From: Prauserella endophytica
Lineage (GTDB): Bacteria; Actinomycetota; Actinomycetes; Mycobacteriales; Pseudonocardiaceae
DNA length: 64,000 nt
Direction: 5' to 3'
Assembly: GCF_005146945.1 (NCBI RefSeq)
Contig: NZ_SWMS01000005.1
Coordinates: forward strand, 124,001 to 188,000
Under the pieces are notes generated by a model. It was not told the origin of the DNA. It saw nothing but the letters and a program-made list of their open reading frames with translations, and did no database searches. Below, piece by piece: positions 1-8,215 of the stretch (position 1 is its first letter; each line of letters starts with the position of its first letter). The translations under genes were made by a program, and so were the position numbers.

Positions 1-124
1 CGGGCCGCACCCCGGCGAGCGCGACGCCGCCGACGACGTTGCGGCCCCGGCCGAGCGACGCGAGCGCGGCGCGGATGTCCTCGGAGACACGGGTGGGTTG
101 CCGAGGAAACCGGACGAGTCGCAC
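1..124 (-). CDS. Hypothetical protein, N-terminal part only (cut by window edge)
   Basis: The reading frame begins at a GTG (124-122) preceded on the minus strand by AGGGGAGG six bases upstream, a strong ribosome binding site, and stays open to the window edge (41 codons). The visible N-terminus is basic, then reads SEDIRAALASLGRGRNVV and on into VGGVALAGVRP. I do not recognise the family. The gene diverges from the subtilase gene, so the two share the 170-base region between them. Confidence 0.55.
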   Translation of the reverse strand, partial: MRLVRFPRQPTRVSEDIRAALASLGRGRNVVGGVALAGVRP

Positions 125-215
125 GCGAACCTCCCCTGAAGCCGTGCCTCGCGCTCACACGCTAGCGCGACAAGGTACCTGACCGTGCGCGAGTGCCCGA
201 TACGGAAGGTAGTCA

Positions 216-253
216 TTGACAGCGATCACCGTCACCTAGTTGAGTACTTACTC
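216..253 (+). promoter_or_regulatory. Possible promoter/operator of the subtilase gene
   Basis: A TTGACA hexamer (216-221) is followed by an inverted repeat GAGTA-CT-TACTC (242-253) in the 42 bases before the subtilase ribosome binding site. No convincing -10 lies at the right spacing from TTGACA. The dyad could be a repressor site or chance. Confidence 0.2.
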
Positions 254-294
254 GTTGGTAGGTCACTGTCGATCTCTCCGTTTTGGAGGACGAG

Positions 295-1776
295 ATGCGT
301 TCACGGTCCTCGACCCGCTCTCTCCGGCCACTGTGGATCGCCGCGTCCGCCGCGGTGCTCGCGTTGTCGGGTGTCACTCCGGCCCAGGCCGGGCAGCCGC
401 TCGCGCCCGTGTCGGACACCCTTTCCGCACTGCTGTCCTCGGCCTCGGGCACAGCACCGGTGACCGCGCTCGTGCACGGAGCCGACCTCGCCTCGGCGGA
501 GAGCGCGGTGCGCTCGGCCGGGCTCGCCAAGATCACGAGCTTCGAGCGCATCGGCGTGGTCGCCGCGTCCGGCACGGCCGACCAGGTGCGCGCCGTGCGC
601 TCGGCGCAGGGCGTCACGTACGTCGAGAACAACGACCCGGTGCGCATGTACGCCAGCACGGGCACCACGGCGACCCGCGCACTGGAGGCCAGGGAGACGC
701 TGACCGGAGCCGACGGCCGCCCGCTCGACGGCAGCGGCGTGAGCGTGGCGGTGATCGACACCGGCGTGGACCCGACGCATCCCGCGTTCCGGGGGCCCGA
801 CGGCGGGAGCCGGGTGGTCGCGAATCTAAAGAGCCTGTGCGTGCAGGGCACGGCGACCGGCTGCATCACGCGGCTGCCGAACACTGTGGACACGGACACG
901 CTCTCACTCGGTGGCCACGGCACGCACGTCACCGGCATCGCGGCTGGTAATGACCTCACCCTGTCGGGTGGCACCCGAGTGGGTGGATCTGCGCCGGGTT
1001 CGAAGATCGTGTCGATCTCCACCGGCGCGGCGCTGGTGGTGCTCGGTGCCGACGCGGCACTGAACTGGGTGCTGGAGAACCACCGGGCGCCGTGCGGCGC
1101 GGGCGTGTCCGCGCAGGCGTGCCCGCCGATCAAGGTGATCAACAACTCCTACGGGCCCAGCGGCGGCGGGGAGTTCGACCCGCAGTCGGCGACGGTGAAG
1201 CTACAGCGGGCGCTGGCCGCCGAGGGCGTGGTGACGGTCTGGGCCAACGGCAACGACGGCGGCGACGGCAGCGAGAACCTGTCCAACCCGGCCGGTCAGG
1301 ATCCGACGCCGGGCATCGTGTCGGTCGCGTCGTTCAACGACCAGGGCACGGGCACGCGTGACGGCACGGTGTCGGACTACTCGTCGCGGGGCGCGGCGGA
1401 CGTGCGGCAGAGCTGGCCGGACATCTCGGCGCCGGGCGAGAACATCCTGTCCGCGTGCAGGCCCTACCTGGTCATCTGCTCCACGGGCCTGCAGGCCGTC
1501 AACGGCCCTGGCCCTCTCGACCTGGGCACGTACAACGTGATCAGCGGGACGTCGATGGCAGCGCCGCAGATCACGGGCATCGTGGCGCAACTCTTCCAGG
1601 CGAAGCCGGGCGCCACGCCGGGCGAGATCGAGCACGCGCTCAAGTCGACGGCGTACAAGTACCGGGACGGGGCTCCGTACCAGCAGGACGGGCCCTACAC
1701 GTCCAGCTTCGACAAGGGCACCGGGCTCGTCGACGTGGTCGCCGCCGCGACCGCACTCGGCGCCGGACCCGCCTGA
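295..1776 (+). CDS. Secreted S8 family (subtilisin-like) serine peptidase
   Basis: The 493-residue protein starts at the ATG four bases after GGAGGA (285-290); an earlier in-frame TTG lies upstream of that site and is unlikely. Residues 1-32 form a Sec-type signal peptide (basic start, hydrophobic core, cleavage after AQA). The S8 triad is intact: Asp155 in VIDTGVD, His208 in GHGTHVTG and Ser420 in SGTSMAAP, with the oxyanion Asn probably in the INNSYGPS stretch. About 120 residues between signal and triad resemble an inhibitor-type propeptide. The product is probably exported and self-processed into an extracellular protease. No C-terminal anchor or sorting signal is visible. The substrate is unknown. 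Confidence 0.93.
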   Translation: MRSRSSTRSLRPLWIAASAAVLALSGVTPAQAGQPLAPVSDTLSALLSSASGTAPVTALVHGADLASAESAVRSAGLAKITSFERIGVVAASGTADQVRAVRSAQGVTYVENNDPVRMYASTGTTATRALEARETLTGADGRPLDGSGVSVAVIDTGVDPTHPAFRGPDGGSRVVANLKSLCVQGTATGCITRLPNTVDTDTLSLGGHGTHVTGIAAGNDLTLSGGTRVGGSAPGSKIVSISTGAALVVLGADAALNWVLENHRAPCGAGVSAQACPPIKVINNSYGPSGGGEFDPQSATVKLQRALAAEGVVTVWANGNDGGDGSENLSNPAGQDPTPGIVSVASFNDQGTGTRDGTVSDYSSRGAADVRQSWPDISAPGENILSACRPYLVICSTGLQAVNGPGPLDLGTYNVISGTSMAAPQITGIVAQLFQAKPGATPGEIEHALKSTAYKYRDGAPYQQDGPYTSSFDKGTGLVDVVAAATALGAGPA

Positions 1777-1802
1777 TTCACCCACCGGTGTGGTCTCCGG
1801 GT

Positions 1803-1851
1803 GAGCAAGGGAGCTTTGCTCTCGTTTGACGGGAGTAAAGCTCCCTTGCTC
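1803..1851. repeat. Long palindrome, GAGCAAGGGAGCTTT family (copy A1)
   Basis: Perfect 15-bp arms GAGCAAGGGAGCTTT (1803-1817) and its complement (1837-1851) flank a 19-base loop. It lies 27 bases after the subtilase stop and may serve as its terminator. Two relatives occur at 55236-55288 and 58100-58152, so this is a dispersed element rather than a private terminator. Confidence 0.85.
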
Positions 1852-2011
1852 CCTGAAAATGCTCACTGGCCGGTGTGATTTCTGGTGCTCATGTGGCCAA
1901 ATGGGTGAGCTGCGTGCAGAATGGCCCATGAAGTGTCACAGCGCTTTCGGATCTTCGTGGTTCGCGAGGTCGTAGGGGAAGACGCCCCTCGTCGAGCAGC
2001 GGAGGTCAGCA

Positions 2012-2503
2012 GTGAGCACTCGTGGCGTGGTGTACGTCCACTCGTCGCCGTCTGCGGTTTGTCCGCACGTCGAGTGGGCGATCTCGGGCACTCTGGGTGT
2101 CCGCGTGGAGTTGCAGTGGACGGCGCAGCCTGCCGCCCCGGGACAGCTCCGCGCCGAGTGTGACTGGCGCGCGCCCGCAGGCATGGCAGGCAAACTCGCC
2201 GGGGCACTCAAGGCGTGGCCCATGATCCGGTTCGAGGTCACCGAGGAGCCCAGCCCCGGCGTTGACGGGCAGCGCATCTGTTACGCGCCCGGCCTCGGCC
2301 TCTGGCACGCGCGCACTAGCGCGAACGGCGACATCGTGGTGGGCGAGGACCAGCTGCGGAGCCTCGTGTCGCGCAGCAGGGCCGGCGAGCAGCTCGCGCA
2401 CAAGCTCGACGAGTTGCTGGGCGCGAGCTGGGACGAGGCACTCGAGCCGTTCCGCCACGCGGGCGACGGCGCGCCCGTCACCTGGTTGCACCAGGTGGGC
2501 TGA
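2012..2503 (+). CDS. DUF3145 domain-containing protein
   Basis: The 163-residue protein starts at a GTG six bases after GGAGG (2001-2005). The sequence (STRGVVYVHSSPSAVCPHVE, later WPMIRFEVTEEPS and ICYAPGLGLWHA) matches the actinobacterial DUF3145 family as I know it, at its usual full length. There is no signal peptide or membrane segment, so it should be cytoplasmic. Its function is not established. It stands alone, after a 235-base intergenic region and 22 bases before a membrane-anchored protein on the same strand. Confidence 0.85.
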   Translation: MSTRGVVYVHSSPSAVCPHVEWAISGTLGVRVELQWTAQPAAPGQLRAECDWRAPAGMAGKLAGALKAWPMIRFEVTEEPSPGVDGQRICYAPGLGLWHARTSANGDIVVGEDQLRSLVSRSRAGEQLAHKLDELLGASWDEALEPFRHAGDGAPVTWLHQVG

Positions 2504-2519
2504 ACCACCTGGTTACCCT
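2479..2519 (+). promoter_or_regulatory. Promoter of the 2526 gene with three CACCTGGT motifs
   Basis: CACCTGGT occurs at 2479-2486, as its complement at 2490-2497 (an 8-bp-arm dyad with 3-base centre) and again at 2506-2513. The -10-like TACCCT lies at 2514-2519, six bases before the GTG start. The triple motif covers where -35 and -10 would be, so it may be an operator, although its first two copies are inside the DUF3145 coding end. Confidence 0.35.
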
Positions 2520-2525
2520 TGCGGC

Positions 2526-3107
2526 GTGCCCCCAGGTCCGCCTCGCCCGCGCTGGCTCGTGCCAGTGCTCATCGTGGTGGTGTCGCTGACGGTCGGTGGC
2601 GGTCTGCTGGCGCGTGAGATCTACCAGCCTCCCGACGACGAGGACGTGGCGGCGAGCCAGCCGACCACGCCATCGCTCGCTCCCGAGCAGCAGCCCGGGC
2701 CAGGGACTGTGCAACTCACCGCGGACGCCGCGGCGCACCCCGAGGCGGAGCCCGTGCGTCAGCTGCTGCAGGCCCACTTCGACGCCATCAACGGGGGCGA
2801 CTACGACCTCTGGTCCACCACCGTGGTCGCCGAACGGGTGCAGGCGCAGCCGCGCCGGGAATGGCTGGCGAACTACCGCAGCACCAAGGACGGCAGCATC
2901 CGTGTGCACCGGATCGAGGTGGCGCCGGAGCAGCGGCTCACGGTCCTGGTGGGCTTCACGAGCACACAGGACGTGACCGACGCCCCGCCGGACCTGCCCG
3001 AGCCGTGCATCCGGTGGCGCCTCGCCTTCCCGCTGGCGCACGAGGACGGCGAGTGGAAGCTGGACACCGTCCCGGCCGGCACGATCCCCGAACGCGCCGC
3101 CTGCTGA
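2526..3107 (+). CDS. Membrane-anchored protein with small extracytoplasmic domain
   Basis: The 193-residue protein opens with PPGPPRPRW, then one hydrophobic segment (roughly residues 11-31, LVPVLIVVVSLTVGGGLL), an acidic/proline-rich linker, and a C-terminal domain of about 110 residues. That domain begins near PVRQLLQAHFDAINGGDYD, which resembles the NTF2/SnoaL-like folds common on actinobacterial anchored proteins. There is no Shine-Dalgarno; TACCCT six bases upstream of the GTG suggests a leaderless transcript. It converges with fabF, separated by a long palindrome. Function unknown. Confidence 0.7.
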   Translation: MPPGPPRPRWLVPVLIVVVSLTVGGGLLAREIYQPPDDEDVAASQPTTPSLAPEQQPGPGTVQLTADAAAHPEAEPVRQLLQAHFDAINGGDYDLWSTTVVAERVQAQPRREWLANYRSTKDGSIRVHRIEVAPEQRLTVLVGFTSTQDVTDAPPDLPEPCIRWRLAFPLAHEDGEWKLDTVPAGTIPERAAC

Positions 3108-3121
3108 GGGCGCCCCAAAGC

Positions 3122-3172
3122 CCCCCAAGGCCACCTTTGTTGCGTTCAACGCAACAAAGGTGGCCTTGGGGG
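3122..3172. repeat. Long palindrome, GGCCACCTT family (copy B1), bidirectional terminator-like
   Basis: Perfect 23-bp arms starting CCCCCAAGGCCACC flank the 5-base loop TTCAA. It lies between the convergent ends of the membrane-anchored protein gene (3107) and fabF (3202), the position expected of a bidirectional terminator. Four relatives lie at 17551, 29564, 40749 and 51316. Confidence 0.9.
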
Positions 3173-3201
3173 CAGTCAGGAGGGCCTGCAGTCGTGGGGA
3201 C

Positions 3202-4449
3202 TCAGGCGGCTGTGAACAGCAGGGCAGTGTTGTGGCCGCCGAAGCCGAAGGAGTTGCTGATCGCGGCGGTCAGCTCCACCTTGCGGGCCTCGCCGGAGAC
3301 GACGTCGAGGTCGACCTTCGGGTCCAGGTTCTCCAGGTTCAGCGTGGCCGGCACGAGCCCGTGGTAGATCGACAGGATCGCGATGATGCCCTCCACCGCG
3401 CCCGCGCCGCCCACCAGGTGGCCGAGCGCGCTCTTCGGCGCGGTGACCACCGCGTGTTCGCCGATGGCCTTGCGGATGGCCGCCGCCTCTCCCACGTCGC
3501 CGACGACCGTGGAGGTCGCGTGCGCGTTGACGTGCCCGACATCGCTCGCCGTCAGTCCCGCCATCCGGATCGCGTGGTGCATCGCCGCGATCTGGCCGAT
3601 GCCGTCCGGGTGGTTGCCCGTGATGTGGTGGGCGTCCGAGGTGATGCCGAAGCCGCTCAGCCGCGCGTACACCCGCGCGCCGCGGGCCGCGGCCCGGTCG
3701 GCGCGCTCCAGCACGACCGCACCGGCACCCTCGCCGAGCACGAAGCCGTCCCGGCCCGTGTCGAACGGGCGCGACGCGTGCGCGGGGTCGTCGTTGCGTG
3801 TCGAGACGGTCCGCGCCTGCGCGAAGCCGGCGATGGTGATCGGGGCGATGCAGGCTTCCGCACCGCCCGCGACCACGACGTCGGCCCGGCCGGACTGGAT
3901 CATCTGGAACCCGGTCGCGATGCCTTCCGCACCGGAAGCACACGCCGAGGCGGGCGAGTGCACTCCAGCGCGGGCCTTGAGGTCGATCCCGACGTGCGCG
4001 GCAGGCCCGTTGGGCATCAGCATCGGCACGGTCAGCGGCGACACCTTGCGGATGCCGTGCTCCTCGAGCAGGTCGTCCTGGTCGAGCAGCGTGACCGGGC
4101 CGCCGATGCCGGAGCCGATGGACACGCCGAGCCGCTCCGGCTCCACGTCCGTGTGCTCGTCGGTCTGCTCGGCGAACCCGGCGTCCGCCCAGGCCTGCCG
4201 TGCCGCGATGAGCGCGACCTGCTCGCACCGGTCCAGCCTGCGAGCCTGAACGCGCGGGATGGTTTCCGTCGGCTCCTCGGCGAGACTCGCGCCGATCTTC
4301 ACCGGGAGGTCGAAGCGTTCGACCCAGTCCGCCTCGATGGTGCGGACGCCACTGCGGCCCGCGATGAGGCCGTCCCAGGTGGACGTGACGTCCCCGCCGA
4401 GCGGCGTGGTGGCGCCGAGTCCGGTGATCACCACGTCGATGTTGCTCAT
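3202..4449 (-). CDS. fabF: Beta-ketoacyl-ACP synthase II (FabF/KasA type)
   Basis: The 415-residue condensing enzyme elongates acyl-ACP with malonyl-ACP in type II fatty-acid synthesis. The Cys-His-His triad is present: Cys170 (SPASACASG), His310 (VNAHATST) and His344, with Lys339 in PKSALGH, and the glycine-rich C-terminus FGFGGHN. The ATG start has GGGGAG six bases upstream. It is the last gene of the minus-strand operon fabD-fabH-acpP-fabF, 31 bases after acpP. The SACASG nucleophile region resembles mycobacterial KasA, but no second kas gene follows. Confidence 0.95.
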   Translation of the reverse strand: MSNIDVVITGLGATTPLGGDVTSTWDGLIAGRSGVRTIEADWVERFDLPVKIGASLAEEPTETIPRVQARRLDRCEQVALIAARQAWADAGFAEQTDEHTDVEPERLGVSIGSGIGGPVTLLDQDDLLEEHGIRKVSPLTVPMLMPNGPAAHVGIDLKARAGVHSPASACASGAEGIATGFQMIQSGRADVVVAGGAEACIAPITIAGFAQARTVSTRNDDPAHASRPFDTGRDGFVLGEGAGAVVLERADRAAARGARVYARLSGFGITSDAHHITGNHPDGIGQIAAMHHAIRMAGLTASDVGHVNAHATSTVVGDVGEAAAIRKAIGEHAVVTAPKSALGHLVGGAGAVEGIIAILSIYHGLVPATLNLENLDPKVDLDVVSGEARKVELTAAISNSFGFGGHNTALLFTAA

Positions 4450-4480
4450 TGCAGTCTCCCCGAGGTAGCCAACCGAGTTG

Positions 4481-4726
4481 TTACTTGGAGTTCGCCGCGA
4501 CGTAGTCGACGGCGTCCCCGACGGTCTTGAGGTTCGCGAGCTCGTCGTCCGGGATCTTGACCCCGAACTTGTCCTCGGCCTGCACGGCGATCTCCACCAT
4601 GGACAGCGAGTCGATGTCGAGGTCGTCCACGAACGACTTCTCCGTGCTCACGTCGTCCTGTGCCACACCGGCGACCTCCTCGACGATCTCGGCGAGGCCG
4701 GACAGGATCTCTTCTTTGTCTGCCAC
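4481..4726 (-). CDS. acpP: Acyl carrier protein (AcpP/AcpM type)
   Basis: The 81-residue acidic protein carries DIDSLSMVE, in which Ser40 accepts the 4'-phosphopantetheine arm. It shuttles acyl chains between FabD, FabH and FabF. The GTG start is preceded by AAGGAAA. The sequence around the serine and VKIPDDELANLKTVGDAV is close to mycobacterial AcpM but lacks AcpM's C-terminal extension. It sits between fabH and fabF in the fatty-acid operon, as in Streptomyces. Confidence 0.96.
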   Translation of the reverse strand: MADKEEILSGLAEIVEEVAGVAQDDVSTEKSFVDDLDIDSLSMVEIAVQAEDKFGVKIPDDELANLKTVGDAVDYVAANSK

Positions 4727-4800
4727 TTGGCGGTTTCCTTCCTAATCGAAGCGCTTGCGCTTGCGACGGACCTTAACGCGTCCGCCGCGGGCCGGGAGTA

Positions 4801-5787
4801 TCACGGGCAGATGATGACCTGGCCCGCGTAGGAGAGGCCGGCGCCGAAGCCGACCAGCAGCACCACGTCGCCGGTCTTCACGGTGCCCGCCGCGCGCATG
4901 TGGTCCAGGGCGAGCGGGATCGAGGCCGACGAGGTGTTGCCGGAGTAGCGGATGTCGTCGGCGACCACCAGGTCCTCCCTGGCGCCCTTCGCCCGCAGCC
5001 GCTTGGCGATCGCCTCGACGATCCGCAGGTTCGCCTGGTGCGGGATGAGCACGTCCACATCGGACAGTTCCAGCCCCGCGAGCTCAACGGCGCGCATCGC
5101 GATCGGCGCGATCTGCGTGGTGGCCCAGCGGAAGACCGCCTGACCCTCCTGGTAGAGGTAGCGGTGCTCCCGCATGTAGATCATGTCGACGAGGTCGCCC
5201 GCGCTGCCCCACGCCACCGGGCCGATGCCCGGTTCGTCGGAGGGACCGACCAGCGCGGCACCGGCGCCGTCGGCGAAGATGATGGCCGTGGAGCGGTCCT
5301 GCGGGTCCACCACGTCGGTGAGCTTCTCGGCGCCGATCACCAGCACCTTGCCCGCAGAACCGGAGCGGATGAGATCGGAGGCCACGCCGAGGCCGTAGCA
5401 GAAGCCCGCGCACGCGGCGTTGAGGTCGAACGCGCCGGCCGCCTTGATCCCGATGCGCTCGGCCACCTGACCCGCGGCGTTCGGAATGGGCGAGGGCATC
5501 GTGCAGTTGGGCACGATCACGGTGTCTACTTCGGACGGATCGGTGCCCGCGTCGGCGAGCGCCTTCGCTCCTGCGGCGACGGCCATGTCGACCAGCAGCT
5601 CGTCCTTCTCGGCGAACCGGCGCTCGACGATGCCGACGCGCTCACGGATCCACTGGTCGTTGGTTTCCATGACCTGCGAGAGGTCGTCGTTGGTGACGAT
5701 CTTGTCCGGCTGCGTGCTGCCCACGCCGAGAATGCGCGTCGCCGCAGGCCCCTGCCGGAGCTTCATGGCCGGTCGGCCACCCGTCAT
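4801..5787 (-). CDS. fabH: Beta-ketoacyl-ACP synthase III
   Basis: The 328-residue FabH condenses acyl-CoA with malonyl-ACP to start fatty-acid chains. The triad is Cys126 (NAACAGF), His250 (IPHQANLR) and Asn284 (YSGNTSSAS). The ATG at 5787 overlaps the fabD stop (ATGA) and has GGAGG seven bases upstream, so the two are translationally coupled. A downstream ATG (5766) lacks such a site. Actinobacterial FabH usually prefers branched or short acyl-CoA primers; primer choice cannot be read here. Confidence 0.96.
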   Translation of the reverse strand: MTGGRPAMKLRQGPAATRILGVGSTQPDKIVTNDDLSQVMETNDQWIRERVGIVERRFAEKDELLVDMAVAAGAKALADAGTDPSEVDTVIVPNCTMPSPIPNAAGQVAERIGIKAAGAFDLNAACAGFCYGLGVASDLIRSGSAGKVLVIGAEKLTDVVDPQDRSTAIIFADGAGAALVGPSDEPGIGPVAWGSAGDLVDMIYMREHRYLYQEGQAVFRWATTQIAPIAMRAVELAGLELSDVDVLIPHQANLRIVEAIAKRLRAKGAREDLVVADDIRYSGNTSSASIPLALDHMRAAGTVKTGDVVLLVGFGAGLSYAGQVIICP

Positions 5788-6680
5788 CGGACATCCTCCA
5801 GGTTCGCGGGGGTCTTGAGCGCGACGAGCGTGGTGACGGTGCCCTTGACCTCGCGCTTCACCAGGCCGGTCAGGGTGCCGGCGGGCGGCAGCTCCACGGT
5901 GCTCGTGACACCGAGAGCGGCGAGCTCACGCATCGTCAGGTCCCAGCGCACCGGCCGGGTCACCTGCTTCACCAGTCGCTCGAGGTACTCGCCGCCGCTG
6001 GTCACCACGGAGCCGTCGGCGTTCGACAGCAGCGGGCGCACCGGGTCGGAGGGGGTGATCTCCGCGGCGAGGGCCCGCAGCGCCTCCTCGGCGGGGGCCA
6101 TGTACTTGGTGTGGAATGCGCCCGCCACCTTCAGGGGACGCACCTTGGTGCCCTCCAGCGGCTCGGCGACGATCTTCTCGATCTGCGCTGCCGATCCGGA
6201 GGCGACGATCTGGCCGGCGCCGTTCTGGTTGGCGGCCTCCAGCCCGTTCTCGTGCAGCCACGCGACCACCCGCTCGGGCTCTCCGAGCATCACCGCGGCC
6301 ATGCTGGTGGGCTCGATCGCGCACGCCTTGGCCATCTCGGCGCCGCGGACGGCGGCCAGCGCGACGGCGTCGTCGGGCGAGAACACCCCGGCGATGGCGG
6401 CGGCGGCGAGCTCACCGACCGAGTGCCCGGCGACGGGGGCGTCCGAGGGCACGCTCTCGGGCAGGTGCTCGGCGGCCAGCAGGGACAGCGCCACGATCAG
6501 CGGCTGCGTGATGGCGGTGTCCTGGATCTCCTCGGCGTCGCCCTCGGTGCCGAGGCGCAGCAGGTCGAGGCCGGCGCGATCGGACCACTGCTGTACCCGC
6601 TCGCGGGCGCCGTCGAGCTCGAGCCAGGGGGTGAGCATTCCGGGAGCCTGCGACCCCTGTCCGGGGCAGAGAAGTGCCAT
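5784..6680 (-). CDS. fabD: Malonyl-CoA:ACP transacylase
   Basis: FabD moves malonyl from CoA to ACP. The 298-residue protein has CPGQGSQAPGM at the N-terminus, the nucleophile Ser87 in AGHSVGE and the downstream AGAFHTKYM histidine region. The frame is open a further 49 codons upstream, but the ATG at 6680 is followed at once by the conserved ALLCPGQGSQ start and has GAAGGGG just upstream. It is the first gene of the fab operon, 160 bases downstream of the FasR-type regulator gene. Confidence 0.95.
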   Translation of the reverse strand: MALLCPGQGSQAPGMLTPWLELDGARERVQQWSDRAGLDLLRLGTEGDAEEIQDTAITQPLIVALSLLAAEHLPESVPSDAPVAGHSVGELAAAAIAGVFSPDDAVALAAVRGAEMAKACAIEPTSMAAVMLGEPERVVAWLHENGLEAANQNGAGQIVASGSAAQIEKIVAEPLEGTKVRPLKVAGAFHTKYMAPAEEALRALAAEITPSDPVRPLLSNADGSVVTSGGEYLERLVKQVTRPVRWDLTMRELAALGVTSTVELPPAGTLTGLVKREVKGTVTTLVALKTPANLEDVR

Positions 6681-6728
6681 CACCCCTTCAGGGAACACGT
6701 CCGGCCCGGTCGCGGGGGATGCCGACGG

Positions 6729-6765
6729 GTCACGAAGTCCGTCGCGTGACGTTGTGGGGAGCCTA
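6729..6765 (-). promoter_or_regulatory. Candidate fab operon promoter with inverted repeat
   Basis: On the minus strand a TAGGCT -10 hexamer lies at 6765-6760, about 80 bases before the fabD start. Just downstream of the predicted transcription start is an inverted repeat GTCACG-N10-CGTGAC (6729-6750). FasR in Streptomyces coelicolor acts at the fabD promoter, so a FasR site is expected in this interval. I cannot confirm that this dyad is the site. Confidence 0.35.
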
Positions 6766-6839
6766 CAAACGCCAGGTGACGTGACCCCTCGCCGACGTGG
6801 CCCTATTGTCGGGTTCGAGCAGTTCATTTGTGACTGACG

Positions 6840-8033
6840 TCACCAAAGGCCGCGCGACCTGGCGAGCCTGCCGACCGTGAGCGCGGTGCGAAGCACGAGC
6901 GCGTCCCGCGGGTCGCCCGCGTTGCGGCCGGTGAGCTCGGCGGCCTTGCGCAGCCGGTAGCGCACCGTGTTCGGGTGGACGAAGAGCTGCCGCGCGCACG
7001 TCTCCAGCACACCGCCGCTCTCGAGGTAGGTCTCGATGGTCTCCAGCAGCGCGGGGCCCGCGTCCTCCAGCGGCCGCGCGATGCTCTCGATCAGCTGGCG
7101 TTCGGCCTCGGCGTCGCCCGCGAGCGCGCGCTCGGGCAGCAGGTCGACCGAGCGGGTCGGCCTCGGCGCCGAGGGCCAGCCGACCACCGCGCGCAACCCG
7201 GACAGGGCCTCCACGGCGCTGTGATGCGCCTCGGCGAGGCTGTCCACCGTGGGGCCCGCGACCACGGGTCCCTCGGCGAACGCCGTCGACAGCGTCGGCA
7301 GGATCGGGCGGTCCTTCGGGCCGCCGTCGGTCGGCCCGGCCACCACCACGACGAGCCGGGAGCCCTGCACGCCGAGCAGCACCGGACGGCCCGCCCGCGC
7401 GGCCCGGCTGCGGACCTCGAACACGACGGTCGGCGGGTCGTCCGACGGCGGGTTGCCCACGAGCACGGTGGCGGCGGCCGCCGGGTCCCAGCCCAGCGCC
7501 GCGGCCCTGGACAACACCGACTCCTCGGCGTCGCCACGCACGATGCCGTCCACCACGAGCGCCTCCAGGCGGGCGTCCCACGCGCCCCGTGCCTCGGCGG
7601 CCGCGGCGTAGGAGTTGGCCGCGGCGAAGGCGACCTCGCGGCCGTAGCGCAGGATGCCCTCGATGAGCGCGGCCCGCTCCTCCTCGCTGGCGGCGAACTC
7701 GGGCAGCTGCTCCTCGAAGACCTCGATGGCCAGCCGCACGAGGCCCACGGTCTGGCGCAGGCTGATCCAGCGCGACAGCTCGCGGGGCGCGGCGCGGAAC
7801 GCCTCGGTGGTGAGCTTGAGCGCCTCCTTGGAGTCGCGCAGCCACCTGACGAACCCGGCCGCGCCGGTCTGGGTGATCAACAGGACACTGGCTCGCTGGT
7901 CCGCGGGCATCCGGCCGAACCACGGCAGACGTTCCTCCATGGCCGCGACGCTTGCCTTCGCAAGGCGGCCGGAGGCTCGTTCGAGTTCGCGCAGGGTCTT
8001 GGCGGACAGGCGCTGCCGCTTGGGGGGTGACAT
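6840..8033 (-). CDS. fasR: FasR-type PucR-family regulator of fatty-acid synthesis
   Basis: The 397-residue protein ends in a PucR-type helix-turn-helix (about residues 330-395: YLESGGVLETCARQLFVHPN then VRYRLRKAAELTG). The N-terminal half is a long helical region and the centre carries a ligand-binding-like domain. Immediate linkage to fabD-fabH-acpP-fabF in the same orientation matches FasR (SCO2386) of Streptomyces coelicolor, an activator of the fab operon. The ATG at 8033 has only a weak ribosome binding site; a TAGTAT -10 lies ten bases upstream of it, so the leader is very short. The ligand is not inferable. Confidence 0.85.
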   Translation of the reverse strand: MSPPKRQRLSAKTLRELERASGRLAKASVAAMEERLPWFGRMPADQRASVLLITQTGAAGFVRWLRDSKEALKLTTEAFRAAPRELSRWISLRQTVGLVRLAIEVFEEQLPEFAASEEERAALIEGILRYGREVAFAAANSYAAAAEARGAWDARLEALVVDGIVRGDAEESVLSRAAALGWDPAAAATVLVGNPPSDDPPTVVFEVRSRAARAGRPVLLGVQGSRLVVVVAGPTDGGPKDRPILPTLSTAFAEGPVVAGPTVDSLAEAHHSAVEALSGLRAVVGWPSAPRPTRSVDLLPERALAGDAEAERQLIESIARPLEDAGPALLETIETYLESGGVLETCARQLFVHPNTVRYRLRKAAELTGRNAGDPRDALVLRTALTVGRLARSRGLW

Positions 8034-8077
8034 CGTGCCTGCGATACTACGTCTCTGGCAGGCCAGGCCCTAAATTA

Positions 8078-8124
8078 CGAGACCGCCCGACGCGCTGCGG
8101 TTCTCGCTGCGTCGGGCGGTCTCG
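8078..8124 (-). terminator. Intrinsic terminator after the hydroxyacid dehydrogenase gene
   Basis: Perfect 16-bp arms (8078-8093 and 8109-8124, core CCGCCCGACGC) flank a 15-base loop. On the minus strand the hairpin is followed by the T-rich run TAATTTA. It separates the 8216-9427 gene from fasR. Confidence 0.85.
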
Positions 8125-8215
8125 TCTCCCCGGTCCCCACCGGTGATTCCACTATGGACCTTGTGGATCACCGGACGGAAGGGTTCTCACCCTTTCGTGG
8201 TCCCCTTTCCCCGGG

